Shown here: in pieces, positions 10,046 through 17,923 of the stretch
Position numbering within the stretch: position 1 is the stretch's first letter
Layout of the letters: every line of letters starts with the position of its first letter
Assembly (NCBI RefSeq): GCF_900111075.1
Contig: NZ_FOFZ01000010.1
Coordinates: 62,001-126,000, forward strand
Length of the DNA stretch: 64,000 bases
Direction: 5' to 3'
Source: Flavobacterium frigoris
Lineage (GTDB): Bacteria > Bacteroidota > Bacteroidia > Flavobacteriales > Flavobacteriaceae
The notes under the pieces: model-generated
Told to the model about the DNA's origin: nothing
What the model saw: the letters and a program-made list of their open reading frames with translations, nothing else
Database searches by the model: none
Program-made: the position numbers and the translations under genes

Positions 10046-10468
10046 ATGGCTGTAAAAAAAGAAAAAGTTGCGGAACAAAACACAACCGAGAAAATCGAGA
10101 CAGTTCCCCCAACTAAAACTAGAAAACCCCGGGCAACCAAGACTACTGCAGCGCCTAAAACAGATATTGTAAATCCCACTGTAAAGAAAGTAATCACTTC
10201 TGAATACGAAACTATAGAAAAAAAGGACAATATACTTAACCCAGAAGTAGAAAAGAAGAAGAAAAAAAGTAAAGCAAAGAAGAAGAAAGAGAAAGCTAAA
10301 AAGGCCCATGCAAAAGAAAAAGCCAAAGCTAAAAAAGCCAAAGCTAAAAAAGAAAAAAAAGATAAAGCTAAAAAGGCAAAAGCAAAAGCTAAATTAAAAG
10401 AAAAAAAAGCAAAAGCGAAAGCAAAAAAGGCGAAAAAAGCTAAGAAGAATAAAAATAAGAAAAAATAA
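10046..10468 (+). CDS. Lysine/alanine-rich histone-H1-like protein
   Basis: 140 residues. The first 45 are mixed with PTKTRKPRATKTTAAPKT, a motif style seen in AT-hook and H1-type tails; residues from about 70 onward are almost entirely K, A and E (repeated KAKKAKAK). Such proteins are expected to be very basic, disordered and able to bind DNA or RNA; bacterial examples include Hc1-like proteins, but homology cannot be proved from low-complexity sequence. The reading frame is open and starts with a normal ATG, and the antisense frames are shadows. The DNA is built of degenerate AAA-GCN units that could change length by slippage. Confidence 0.7.
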   Translation: MAVKKEKVAEQNTTEKIETVPPTKTRKPRATKTTAAPKTDIVNPTVKKVITSEYETIEKKDNILNPEVEKKKKKSKAKKKKEKAKKAHAKEKAKAKKAKAKKEKKDKAKKAKAKAKLKEKKAKAKAKKAKKAKKNKNKKK

Positions 10469-10483
10469 GACACTTTATATCAT

Positions 10484-10525
10484 TAAAAAAGTCCCAATCC
10501 GAAATATCAGTTGGGACTTTTTTAT
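10484..10525 (+). terminator. Terminator after the lysine-rich gene
   Basis: GTCCCAA / TTGGGAC stem followed by TTTTTT. It lies between convergent genes (yajC is on the minus strand) and has an A run on the other side, so it can serve both strands. Confidence 0.75.
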
Positions 10526-10541
10526 TAGTTAAAAAATAAAA

Positions 10542-10814
10542 TTATTTTTTAGCAAGTGTAGCGCTCATTTCCATAGAAATTGCAGAACGCTCCATTTTTA
10601 ATTTTCCAGACATTGTTTCAATTACAACTGTAGTATCTGCAAGCTCCGAAACTTTACCGTGAAGTCCACTTTTAGTGATGATTTTATCACCTATTTTTAA
10701 TGTGCTTTCAAATTCTTTTTCGTTCTTAGCTTTTTTCTGTTGTGGTCTGATCATAAAGAAATAGATCACTACAAACATTAATAAGAAAGGTGCAAATTGA
10801 GTTAACTGTTCCAT
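10542..10814 (-). CDS. yajC: Preprotein translocase subunit YajC
   Basis: Small inner-membrane accessory of the SecDF-YajC complex. 90 residues: one N-terminal membrane helix (FAPFLLMFVVIYFFMIRPQQKKAKNEKEFE, with the diagnostic MIRPQQKK) and a small cytoplasmic beta domain (LKIGDKIITKSGLHGKV). It lies 29 bases behind nusB, so the two are probably co-transcribed. Confidence 0.96.
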   Translation of the reverse strand: MEQLTQFAPFLLMFVVIYFFMIRPQQKKAKNEKEFESTLKIGDKIITKSGLHGKVSELADTTVVIETMSGKLKMERSAISMEMSATLAKK

Positions 10815-10843
10815 AATTTTAAATTCTTTTTTTATTATTAGTG

Positions 10844-11788
10844 TTACATTAAACCGCGACCGGTTTTGTTTAATTTTTTATTGACTTCTAGCTCTTTAAC
10901 TAAATTATCAAGAATTCCGTTGATAAAAATACTACTTTTTGGTGTAGAATACTCCTTAGCAAGTTCTAAATATTCGTTTAGCGTCACTTTTACTGGAATT
11001 GAAGGGAATTTTAAAAATTCACAAATAGCCATTTTTAAAATGATTGTATCTACTTCAGCAATCCTATCACTATCCCAGTTTGGCGTTTTGTCCACAAACT
11101 CTTTTGCAAGCTCTGCTTCATTCAAAATTGTTTTTCTAAACAAATCTTTAACGAAAGCCTTATCATCACTATCCTTGTATACTTTAGGCACGCTAAAATT
11201 ATCATCCATGATAGGTTTCATTGCTTTTAACTGCTTAATGATTTGAGTGTTTACCAATGGTATATCATCAATCCAAGTCAGTTTATCATCTTCCAGATAT
11301 TCGTACAATTTTTCATTAGGTACAATTACTTCAATGAACAAATCTACAATAAGCTGCTTGTCTTCCTCGAAAGAAGATGCTGGATTACTCATGTAATCCG
11401 CATAAAACTTACTTGCTTTTATAGCATTAAGCAACAACAAAATATAGTCGTCATTTAAAGTCCAAGCGTCAATCTTACGTGTTTCCATAGCAATGCTAAG
11501 AGAATTGTTTTCGGCAAAAATTTGAAAGATGCTGTTCTTAATGAATTTTTCGTTGGGTTTACGCTCCTCAGGAGTCGCAAGATGCTTAAGACTTGATTTA
11601 TGTAAAAATTCGGATTCTTTTTTACATATTTCCGATAAGGAAGAAATCATTGTAAGGTATAAATCTTGAATGTTGTCGATACTATAAAAAAGGAATTTTT
11701 CTTCTTTTTCTAGATTATCAGAACCGTTTTGATGCATTGCATAAATGGACTGCATGACTTTAACGCGAATGTGTCTTCTATTTACCAC
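10844..11788 (-). CDS. nusB: Transcription antitermination factor NusB (long Bacteroidota form)
   Basis: Binds boxA RNA with NusE/S10 to allow antitermination on rRNA operons. At 314 residues it is about twice the usual NusB. The start MVNRRHIRVKVMQSIYAMHQ is the classic first helix; the canonical C-terminal NusB core (AELAKEFVDKTPNWDSDRIAEVDTIILKMAICEFL...PVKVTLNEYLELAKEYSTPKSSIFINGILD) occupies roughly residues 215-300, with a long helical insertion between, as usual in this phylum. First gene of a nusB-yajC unit. Confidence 0.95.
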   Translation of the reverse strand: MVNRRHIRVKVMQSIYAMHQNGSDNLEKEEKFLFYSIDNIQDLYLTMISSLSEICKKESEFLHKSSLKHLATPEERKPNEKFIKNSIFQIFAENNSLSIAMETRKIDAWTLNDDYILLLLNAIKASKFYADYMSNPASSFEEDKQLIVDLFIEVIVPNEKLYEYLEDDKLTWIDDIPLVNTQIIKQLKAMKPIMDDNFSVPKVYKDSDDKAFVKDLFRKTILNEAELAKEFVDKTPNWDSDRIAEVDTIILKMAICEFLKFPSIPVKVTLNEYLELAKEYSTPKSSIFINGILDNLVKELEVNKKLNKTGRGLM

Positions 11789-11817
11789 CTTGTAAGAACT
11801 TTTATTAAATTAGTTTG

Positions 11818-11825
11818 CAAAAATA
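11818..11825 (-). promoter_or_regulatory. -7 element TATTTTTG for nusB-yajC
   Basis: Minus-strand TATTTTTG, 29 bases upstream of the nusB ATG. Confidence 0.5.
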
Positions 11826-11903
11826 AGCATTTCCTTTTTCAAAATAAAATTAAAACATCAAATAAAGATTTTGCTGCTAATTTTGTTTCCTTTATACTAA
11901 AAA

Positions 11904-11940
11904 AGTCACAGTTTCCGATGCTATCCTGAAAACTGTGACT
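11904..11940 (-). terminator. Terminator after leucine dehydrogenase gene
   Basis: Perfect 11-bp stem AGTCACAGTTT / AAACTGTGACT with a 15-base loop, followed by TTTT on the minus strand. Confidence 0.7.
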
Positions 11941-11961
11941 ATTAACATATTAAAAAATAAA

Positions 11962-13068
11962 TTACTTCGTACTGTTCTCTATTTTTCTTTGATCAATGCG
12001 GTTTTGGGCAATGGTAAGCGCCGCATGATGCGTCGTAATTCCATTGGCAACAGCATAATCTATAATTTCTAAGGTTGTATTGTAGATGTTTTCTGTTTTG
12101 CGCATGATTTCTTCTTTACCATAATGCGCTAATTCAGCATAAACATTAATGATTCCACCGGCATTAATCAAGAAATCCGGAGCATATAAAATACCGCGCT
12201 CTTGCAAAATCGCACCATGAACATCTTCGTTTGCTAATTGATTGTTAGCAGCACCCGCAATTACTTTTGCTTTTATTTTATGAACTGTCGCGTCATTAAT
12301 GGTTGCTCCCATTGCACAAGGCGCATAAATATCTACATCAGCTGTATATAAATCAGGTCCTGTGAAAATTTGAGCTTTGTACTTAGTTCCCATTTCATAG
12401 AGTTTCTCTTCATTGATATCTGCAATGGTGACAATAGCTCCTTCTTTAGTCAGATAATCTACTAGCGTTTCCCCAACATGACCAATTCCTTGAACCAATA
12501 TTTTCTTTCCCGTAAGTACATCAGATCCAAATTTATGTTTCGCAGCCGCTTTCATTCCCATGTAAACTCCATAAGCAGTCACAGGTGACGGATTACCTGC
12601 TCCTCCTCTTTCTTCAGAAATCCCTGTAACGTAAGGCGTAACATCGCGCACGATATCCATATCCTTCGTCTCCATTCCTACATCTTCTGCAGTGATATAT
12701 CTTCCGCTTAAACCGTGGACAAATTCTCCAAACTTACGCATCAATTCAGGTGTTTTCTGAGTTTTGGCGTCGCCCATAATAACAGCTTTTCCTCCTCCAA
12801 TGTTCAGCCCTGTAATTGCTGCTTTAAAAGTCATTCCGCGAGAGAGACGTAACACATCATTCAATGCTTCCCACTCATTAGCATAATTAAACATACGAGT
12901 TCCTCCTAAAGCGGGTCCCATAACCGAATTATGAATACCAATAATTGCTTTTAAACCCGTATCTTTGTCGTTGCAAAATACAATTTGTTCGTGATCATCA
13001 AATGATAATTGTCCAAAAACGGGATCCATTTTTTGAAGTTCCTTTCCTGTTGTGAAAGTTGCATCCAT
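11962..13068 (-). CDS. Leucine/branched-chain amino acid dehydrogenase (Glu/Leu/Phe/Val dehydrogenase family)
   Basis: NAD+-dependent oxidative deamination of branched-chain amino acids to 2-oxo acids in the cytosol. 368 residues, typical length. ALGGTRMF and the catalytic lysine pair (Lys82 in FKAAITG, Lys94 in GGGKAVIMGD) are present, and GIGHVGETLVDYL is the NAD-binding glycine motif. VAGAANNQLA and LINAGGIINVYAE complete the family signature. It feeds branched-chain catabolism, where the HMG-CoA lyase-like enzyme in this window may act later. Confidence 0.92.
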   Translation of the reverse strand: MDATFTTGKELQKMDPVFGQLSFDDHEQIVFCNDKDTGLKAIIGIHNSVMGPALGGTRMFNYANEWEALNDVLRLSRGMTFKAAITGLNIGGGKAVIMGDAKTQKTPELMRKFGEFVHGLSGRYITAEDVGMETKDMDIVRDVTPYVTGISEERGGAGNPSPVTAYGVYMGMKAAAKHKFGSDVLTGKKILVQGIGHVGETLVDYLTKEGAIVTIADINEEKLYEMGTKYKAQIFTGPDLYTADVDIYAPCAMGATINDATVHKIKAKVIAGAANNQLANEDVHGAILQERGILYAPDFLINAGGIINVYAELAHYGKEEIMRKTENIYNTTLEIIDYAVANGITTHHAALTIAQNRIDQRKIENSTK

Positions 13069-13270
13069 AGTATTAATTTTTATAGTGATAAAATTATGAA
13101 TTTGTCAAAAAGACAAGTCAAAATTACACAAAAAATGAATATATATTAATATTATTAATAAAATTTACTGATTCAATAATTCGCCGCAATAAAAGCAAAT
13201 TGTACAATTAGTAAAAAATTAAAAAAAATCATAAAAATAAAACGATTACCATACAGAATATCTTAAAAAA

Positions 13271-15031
13271 ATGAAAGAATTACTTTATTTAAACAAATAC
13301 TTCGTCAAATATAAATACAGTTTTTTACTGGGTATTATATTCACAATCATCGCACAAATTTTCATGCTGTTCACCCCTAAATTGATCAGCAGTTCATTTA
13401 AAGTAATTGAAGCATTTTCTAAAGACAAGAACATCTCGGCATCTGTTATTCGGGAAGAGTTAATTTCGAACATTCTATTAATCATTGCCACCACTATAAT
13501 TGCTGGTTTCCTGACTTTCCTGATGAGACAAACACTAATCGTTATGTCCCGTCACATTGAATTTGATCTAAAAAATGAAGTTTTTAGGCAATATGAAAAT
13601 TTATCCCAGAATTTTTATAAGAGGAACCGCACTGGAGATTTGATGAATCGCATCAGCGAGGATGTTTCAAAAGTGAGAATGTATGTTGGTCCCGCCGTCA
13701 TGTATTCCATCAATACGATTATCCGTTTTACTATCGTTATTGTGTACATGTACAATGTTTCCCCAAGATTAACATTATATACCATTCTTCCTTTACCTTT
13801 ATTATCTTATGGAATCTTCAAATTGAGTTCAGAAATCAATAAGCGAAGTACCATTTTTCAGCAATATTTATCGAAAGTATCGAGTTTCTCCCAAGAAATA
13901 TTTTCAGGTATCCGAGTAATCAAAGCCTATTCACTAGAAGACCAACACCAAAACAACATGGTGTCCCTAGCTAAAGAAAGCAAAAGTAAAAGTTTAAATT
14001 TAGCCAAAGTGCAATCTTTATTCGGCCCATTAATGTTGGCTCTTATAGGAATTAGTAACCTAGTTGTAATTTACTTTGGAGGTTTGATGTATATTGAAGG
14101 TACTATTAAAAGTATCGGTACTATCGCTGAATTTATTTTGTATGTCAACATGCTTACTTGGCCTGTAGCTTCATTAGGATGGGTTTCATCAATGGTTCAA
14201 GAAGCAGAAGCTTCCCAAAAGCGTCTGAATGAATTCCTAAAAATTGAACCGGAAATAAAAAACAAAAACCCAAATAAATCAATCATCAACGGTTCGATTT
14301 CTTTCGAAAATGTAAGCTACACTTATGAAGACACCAACATAAAGGCACTTAAAGGCATCTCTTTTACGGTAAAAAAAGGGGAAACATTAGCAATTCTTGG
14401 AAAAACAGGTTCGGGAAAATCAACCATTTTATCATTGATATCACGACTGTATGATGTAACTGATGGAAAAATTACCGTTGACAATCAAGAGATTAGTCTT
14501 TTAAATCTTAATGATTTGAGAAACAGTATTGGGATCGTTCCACAAGATGCTTTTCTCTTTTCAGACTCAATTAAGAACAACATCAAATTTGGCAAAGAAG
14601 ACGCTACCGATGAAGAAGTTATGGCTGCCGCCAAGAGTGCTGTGGTACATGATAATATCGTAGGATTCAAAAAACAATACGATACTGTTCTAGGTGAACG
14701 AGGGATTACACTTTCCGGCGGACAAAAACAAAGGGTTTCCATTGCAAGAGCAATCATTAAAAATCCACCAATCTTACTTCTTGATGACTGTTTATCAGCT
14801 GTCGATACAGAAACCGAAGAAACTATCCTGAATAACCTAAACGAGATCTGTAAAGATAAAACAACCATTATTGTAAGCCACAGAGTTTCCTCTGCCAAGA
14901 ATGCCAATAAGATTATCATTATAGACGAAGGTAAAATTATTCAACAAGGATCTCATAACCAGTTAGTAAATCAAGAAGGCTATTATGCTTCTTTATATTT
15001 AAAACAACTTTCAGAAAAAGAATTGCTGTAA
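13271..15031 (+). CDS. ABC transporter, fused permease and ATP-binding exporter (MsbA/LmrA type)
   Basis: 586 residues, a half-size exporter that should dimerise in the inner membrane. Six membrane helices lie in residues 15-300; the nucleotide-binding domain follows, with Walker A GKTGSGKST near 377-385, signature LSGGQ near 481, Walker B ILLLDD near 500 and the H-loop VSHR near 537. FYKRNRTGDLMNRISEDV is the usual coupling-helix region. Substrate is unknown: lipid, peptide or drug export are all possible. The 200 bases upstream are very AT-rich, with no clear -7 element. Confidence 0.9.
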   Translation: MKELLYLNKYFVKYKYSFLLGIIFTIIAQIFMLFTPKLISSSFKVIEAFSKDKNISASVIREELISNILLIIATTIIAGFLTFLMRQTLIVMSRHIEFDLKNEVFRQYENLSQNFYKRNRTGDLMNRISEDVSKVRMYVGPAVMYSINTIIRFTIVIVYMYNVSPRLTLYTILPLPLLSYGIFKLSSEINKRSTIFQQYLSKVSSFSQEIFSGIRVIKAYSLEDQHQNNMVSLAKESKSKSLNLAKVQSLFGPLMLALIGISNLVVIYFGGLMYIEGTIKSIGTIAEFILYVNMLTWPVASLGWVSSMVQEAEASQKRLNEFLKIEPEIKNKNPNKSIINGSISFENVSYTYEDTNIKALKGISFTVKKGETLAILGKTGSGKSTILSLISRLYDVTDGKITVDNQEISLLNLNDLRNSIGIVPQDAFLFSDSIKNNIKFGKEDATDEEVMAAAKSAVVHDNIVGFKKQYDTVLGERGITLSGGQKQRVSIARAIIKNPPILLLDDCLSAVDTETEETILNNLNEICKDKTTIIVSHRVSSAKNANKIIIIDEGKIIQQGSHNQLVNQEGYYASLYLKQLSEKELL

Positions 15032-15102
15032 TTGTTGTTTAATACATATATTTTTATGATTTTTGATTGCGATTTAACAACCATAAATTGAGAGAAAGGA
15101 TT

Positions 15103-15486
15103 ATGAGAGAAAATGATATGTTAGAAAAAGAAGAGATATTTTCTAAAGTTTTACGTGCTGGAAGAAGAACCTACTTCTTTGATGTAAGAGCGACAAAAGC
15201 AGATGATTATTATATTACGATTACGGAGAGCAAAAAATTTACGGAAGAAGATGGATCGTTTCACTTCAAAAAACATAAAATATATTTGTATAAAGAAGAT
15301 TTTTCTGCTTTCGCCGAAATTCTTGGAGATATGACTTCTTATGTTTTGAACCATAAAGGTGAAGAAGTAATTTCAGAGAGACATCAGAAAGATTTCAAAA
15401 AAGAATACGCTACTGAAAAAGTAACCGCAGATGAAGCGTTGCCAAACATATCTACTTTTACAGATATTGATTTTGATGATATTTAA
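15103..15486 (+). CDS. DUF3276 (PUR-alpha-like) protein
   Basis: 127 residues from the ATG at 15103; a longer frame from a TTG at 15067 exists, but MRENDMLEKEEIFSKVLRAGRRTYFFDVRATKADDYYITITE is where the family normally starts, and AGAAAGGATT sits just before that ATG. The family forms a PUR-like fold that binds single-stranded nucleic acid and is almost universal in Bacteroidota and spirochaetes; its precise role is not settled. The acidic C-terminal tail (FTDIDFDDI) is normal. A terminator follows. Confidence 0.88.
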   Translation: MRENDMLEKEEIFSKVLRAGRRTYFFDVRATKADDYYITITESKKFTEEDGSFHFKKHKIYLYKEDFSAFAEILGDMTSYVLNHKGEEVISERHQKDFKKEYATEKVTADEALPNISTFTDIDFDDI

Positions 15487-15524
15487 TTTATAAATATGAA
15501 CTAAACACTTTACTTACTTAAGCA

Positions 15525-15558
15525 AAAAGTCCAAAAATCAAACGGTTTTTGGACTTTT
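15525..15558 (+). terminator. Terminator after DUF3276 gene
   Basis: AAAAGTCCAAAAA / TTTTTGGACTTTT, a 13-bp perfect stem with an 8-base loop and a T tract. Confidence 0.8.
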
Positions 15559-15603
15559 TACATAGTTACAAAACCCTTTTACAACTAAAAAATTATAGTA
15601 TCC

Positions 15604-16521
15604 ATGCAGGAGATTTTAATGAAATACACAGACAAATACGCTGAACTTATCATCCCATGGCTATTAACCAGCGGACTTAAAATCGTATTTATTATCATAG
15701 GTTCTTTAATTCTAAATAAGGTTATTATAACCTTTATCGAAAAAGCAGTGCGAATTGCCGTAAGACCTGATGGAATTTCTTCTAAAGATGCCGAGGAAAA
15801 AAGAGAAAATACGCTAATCCAGATCTTTACCACTACCTCTAAAATTGGATTACTGACCATTGCTGGTTTGATGGTCCTTCAAGAATTTGGAGTCGAGATC
15901 GCCCCTATCTTGGCCGCAGCCGGAATTGTCGGCTTGGCATTTGGTTTTGGAGGTCAATATCTTATCAGAGATATTATTTCCGGTCTTTTTATTATTCTCG
16001 AAAATCAATACCGCGTGGGTGATATCGTGAAGTTTGACAACGCAGGTGGTACTGTTGAAGAGATCAGTTTGAGAAAAACAACTTTAAGAGACTTAGACGG
16101 AACCGTTCACCACATTCCTCATGGCGAAATAAAAAAAGTATCAAATCTTTCCAAGGATTTCAGTCGAATAAACTTAGACATTGGCGTGGGATATGGATCT
16201 AATTTAGAACACGTTATCGGAGTAATAAACAAAGTCGGAACCGAACTTTCCACTGATCCTTTATGGGAAAATTACATTATCCTCTCTCCCCAATTTTTAC
16301 GCGTTAATGATTTTGCAGATTCTTCCATTATGCTAAAAATATTAGGAGAAACATTACCAAGCAAGCAATGGGAAGTGACCGGAGAGCTGCGCAAAAGACT
16401 AAAAATTGCCTTTGACAATGAAGGAATAGAAATTCCATTTCCGCAAGTGGTGATGCACCGACCAAAAGGTGTTGAAGAAGCCAAAGTTAAAAATGACGCC
16501 AACGAAATTCAAAAATCGTAA
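15604..16521 (+). CDS. Mechanosensitive ion channel family protein (MscS type)
   Basis: 305 residues. Membrane helices near 25-45, 80-100 and 105-125; the third is the pore helix (LAAAGIVGLAFGFGGQYLIRDIISG, rich in Ala/Gly as in MscS TM3). The beta domain follows (YRVGDIVKFDNAGGTVEEISLRKTTLRDLDG), then an alpha/beta C-terminal domain ending EIPFPQVVMH, a family hallmark. It should open under membrane tension to release solutes. The start ATG at 15604 leaves 117 bases after the upstream gene. Confidence 0.93.
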   Translation: MQEILMKYTDKYAELIIPWLLTSGLKIVFIIIGSLILNKVIITFIEKAVRIAVRPDGISSKDAEEKRENTLIQIFTTTSKIGLLTIAGLMVLQEFGVEIAPILAAAGIVGLAFGFGGQYLIRDIISGLFIILENQYRVGDIVKFDNAGGTVEEISLRKTTLRDLDGTVHHIPHGEIKKVSNLSKDFSRINLDIGVGYGSNLEHVIGVINKVGTELSTDPLWENYIILSPQFLRVNDFADSSIMLKILGETLPSKQWEVTGELRKRLKIAFDNEGIEIPFPQVVMHRPKGVEEAKVKNDANEIQKS

Positions 16522-16568
16522 TCGCATTCATTTAGGAAACTAATTTGCCCCAATAAAAGCATGATTTT

Positions 16569-16604
16569 AAAAGTCTGAAAGTCTTATGATTTTCAGACTT
16601 TTTA
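16569..16604 (+). terminator. Terminator after the MscS-type channel gene
   Basis: AAAAGTCTGAAA / TTTCAGACTTTT, a 12-bp perfect stem with a 10-base loop and a T run. Confidence 0.8.
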
Positions 16605-16642
16605 TTTACATTTATCCAACATAACTTTCAATCTCTCCTGTT

Positions 16643-17812
16643 TTGAAAAACATCAGTCGCACCGTCTGGATTTTATCTTTAATAAGCTTATTTACAGACA
16701 CGGCCAGTGAAATGCTATATCCTATAATGCCGATTTATTTAAAGTCAATTGGTTTCTCCATTGTGCTTATTGGGATTCTTGAAGGTGTTGCCGAAGCTAC
16801 TGCTGGATTAAGTAAAGGCTATTTTGGAAAGCGTTCAGATGTGAGCGGAAAAAGAGTTAGGTTTGTTCAACTAGGTTATACATTTAGCGCTATTTCAAAG
16901 CCTATGATGGCATTATTCGTTTATCCGCTATGGATTTTCTTTGCGCGAACAATCGACCGTTTTGGAAAAGGAATCCGAACTGGAGCAAGAGACGCCATGC
17001 TTTCTGACGAAGCAACTGCGCAAACCAAAGGAAAAATATTTGGTTTTCATCGTTCTATGGATACATTGGGCGCTGTCTTGGGTCCATCATTAGCATTGCT
17101 ATACCTCTACTTTTATCCTGAGAATTACATTGCCCTATTTTACATTGCGTTCATTCCAGGACTTTTTGCCATAGGCGCTACCTTTTTGTTAAAAGACAGA
17201 AAAAGAACCAACACAATAGAAAAAAAAGCAACTCCTTTCTTCTCGTTTCTAGACTATTGGAAAGTAAGCCCTCCTATGTACCGCAAGGTCGTTATCGGAC
17301 TTTTAGCTTTCACATTATTTAACAGCTCCGATGTTTTCCTTCTACTTAAAGCTAAGGAATCTGGATTAAGTGATACGCTGGTTATTGGTGTTTATATTTT
17401 TTACAATCTCGTTTATGCTTTATTTGCTTTCCCAATAGGAATCTTGGCCGATAAAATTGGGCTAAAGAAAATGCTGATTTTTGGAATAGGGATTTTCTCT
17501 ATTGTCTATTTTGGCATGGGATTCAACCAAAATATTTATGTTTTCGCTGGACTTTTTGCGCTTTATGGAATCTACGCTGCCGCAACGGAAGGTATATCCA
17601 AGGCGTGGCTCAGTAATATTTCAAACGAAAAGGACACCGCGACCGCTATCGGAACCTATTCTGCTTTTCAAAGTTTTTTCACTATGCTCGCCAGTTCTAT
17701 GGCGGGAGTTATTTGGTATCAGTTTGGAGCGAATGCTACATTTATAGTGACCGCATTTGCTAGTGTTTTAATTGGTCTTTATTTTATTTTCATGACTACT
17801 GAAAAAGCATAA
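16643..17812 (+). CDS. MFS transporter
   Basis: 389 residues with about 11-12 hydrophobic helices. The region GKRSDVSGKRVRFVQLGY (about residues 56-75) is the loop 2-3 motif, and RTIDRFGKGIRTGARDAMLSD is characteristic of a subgroup often annotated only as MFS. The start is a TTG at 16643: no ATG lies near it in frame, the next upstream in-frame codon block holds a TAA at 16622, and the first residues (MKNISRTVWILSLISLFTDTASEMLYP) match the usual start of this subgroup. Substrate unknown. It ends 111 bases before the P-type ATPase gene and may belong to the same region. Confidence 0.85.
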   Translation: MKNISRTVWILSLISLFTDTASEMLYPIMPIYLKSIGFSIVLIGILEGVAEATAGLSKGYFGKRSDVSGKRVRFVQLGYTFSAISKPMMALFVYPLWIFFARTIDRFGKGIRTGARDAMLSDEATAQTKGKIFGFHRSMDTLGAVLGPSLALLYLYFYPENYIALFYIAFIPGLFAIGATFLLKDRKRTNTIEKKATPFFSFLDYWKVSPPMYRKVVIGLLAFTLFNSSDVFLLLKAKESGLSDTLVIGVYIFYNLVYALFAFPIGILADKIGLKKMLIFGIGIFSIVYFGMGFNQNIYVFAGLFALYGIYAAATEGISKAWLSNISNEKDTATAIGTYSAFQSFFTMLASSMAGVIWYQFGANATFIVTAFASVLIGLYFIFMTTEKA

Positions 17813-17890
17813 TTTGAATATTTATACTCTGATTACACTTTTTGTCTCATAAACCATGGTCTATAAAAGGTATACTACAACTAAAAATCT

Positions 17891-17898
17891 TATATTTG
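17891..17898 (+). promoter_or_regulatory. -7 element TATATTTG upstream of the P-type ATPase gene
   Basis: TATATTTG, matching TAnnTTTG. It lies just before a GTG at 17900 that would extend the ORF; the position of this element argues that transcription begins near 17903 and that the ATG at 17924 is the true start. Confidence 0.5.
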
Positions 17899-17923
17899 AG
17901 TGGCAATATTTATTCACAAAACT

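Noticed and set aside
10009..10473. 154-codon antisense frame rich in Phe/Leu over the lysine-rich gene
   Set aside because: It is the mirror of AAA/GCN codons; low complexity, not a membrane protein gene.
17900..17923. GTG start extending the P-type ATPase by 8 residues
   Set aside because: The -7 element TATATTTG ends at 17898, so transcription would start after this GTG.
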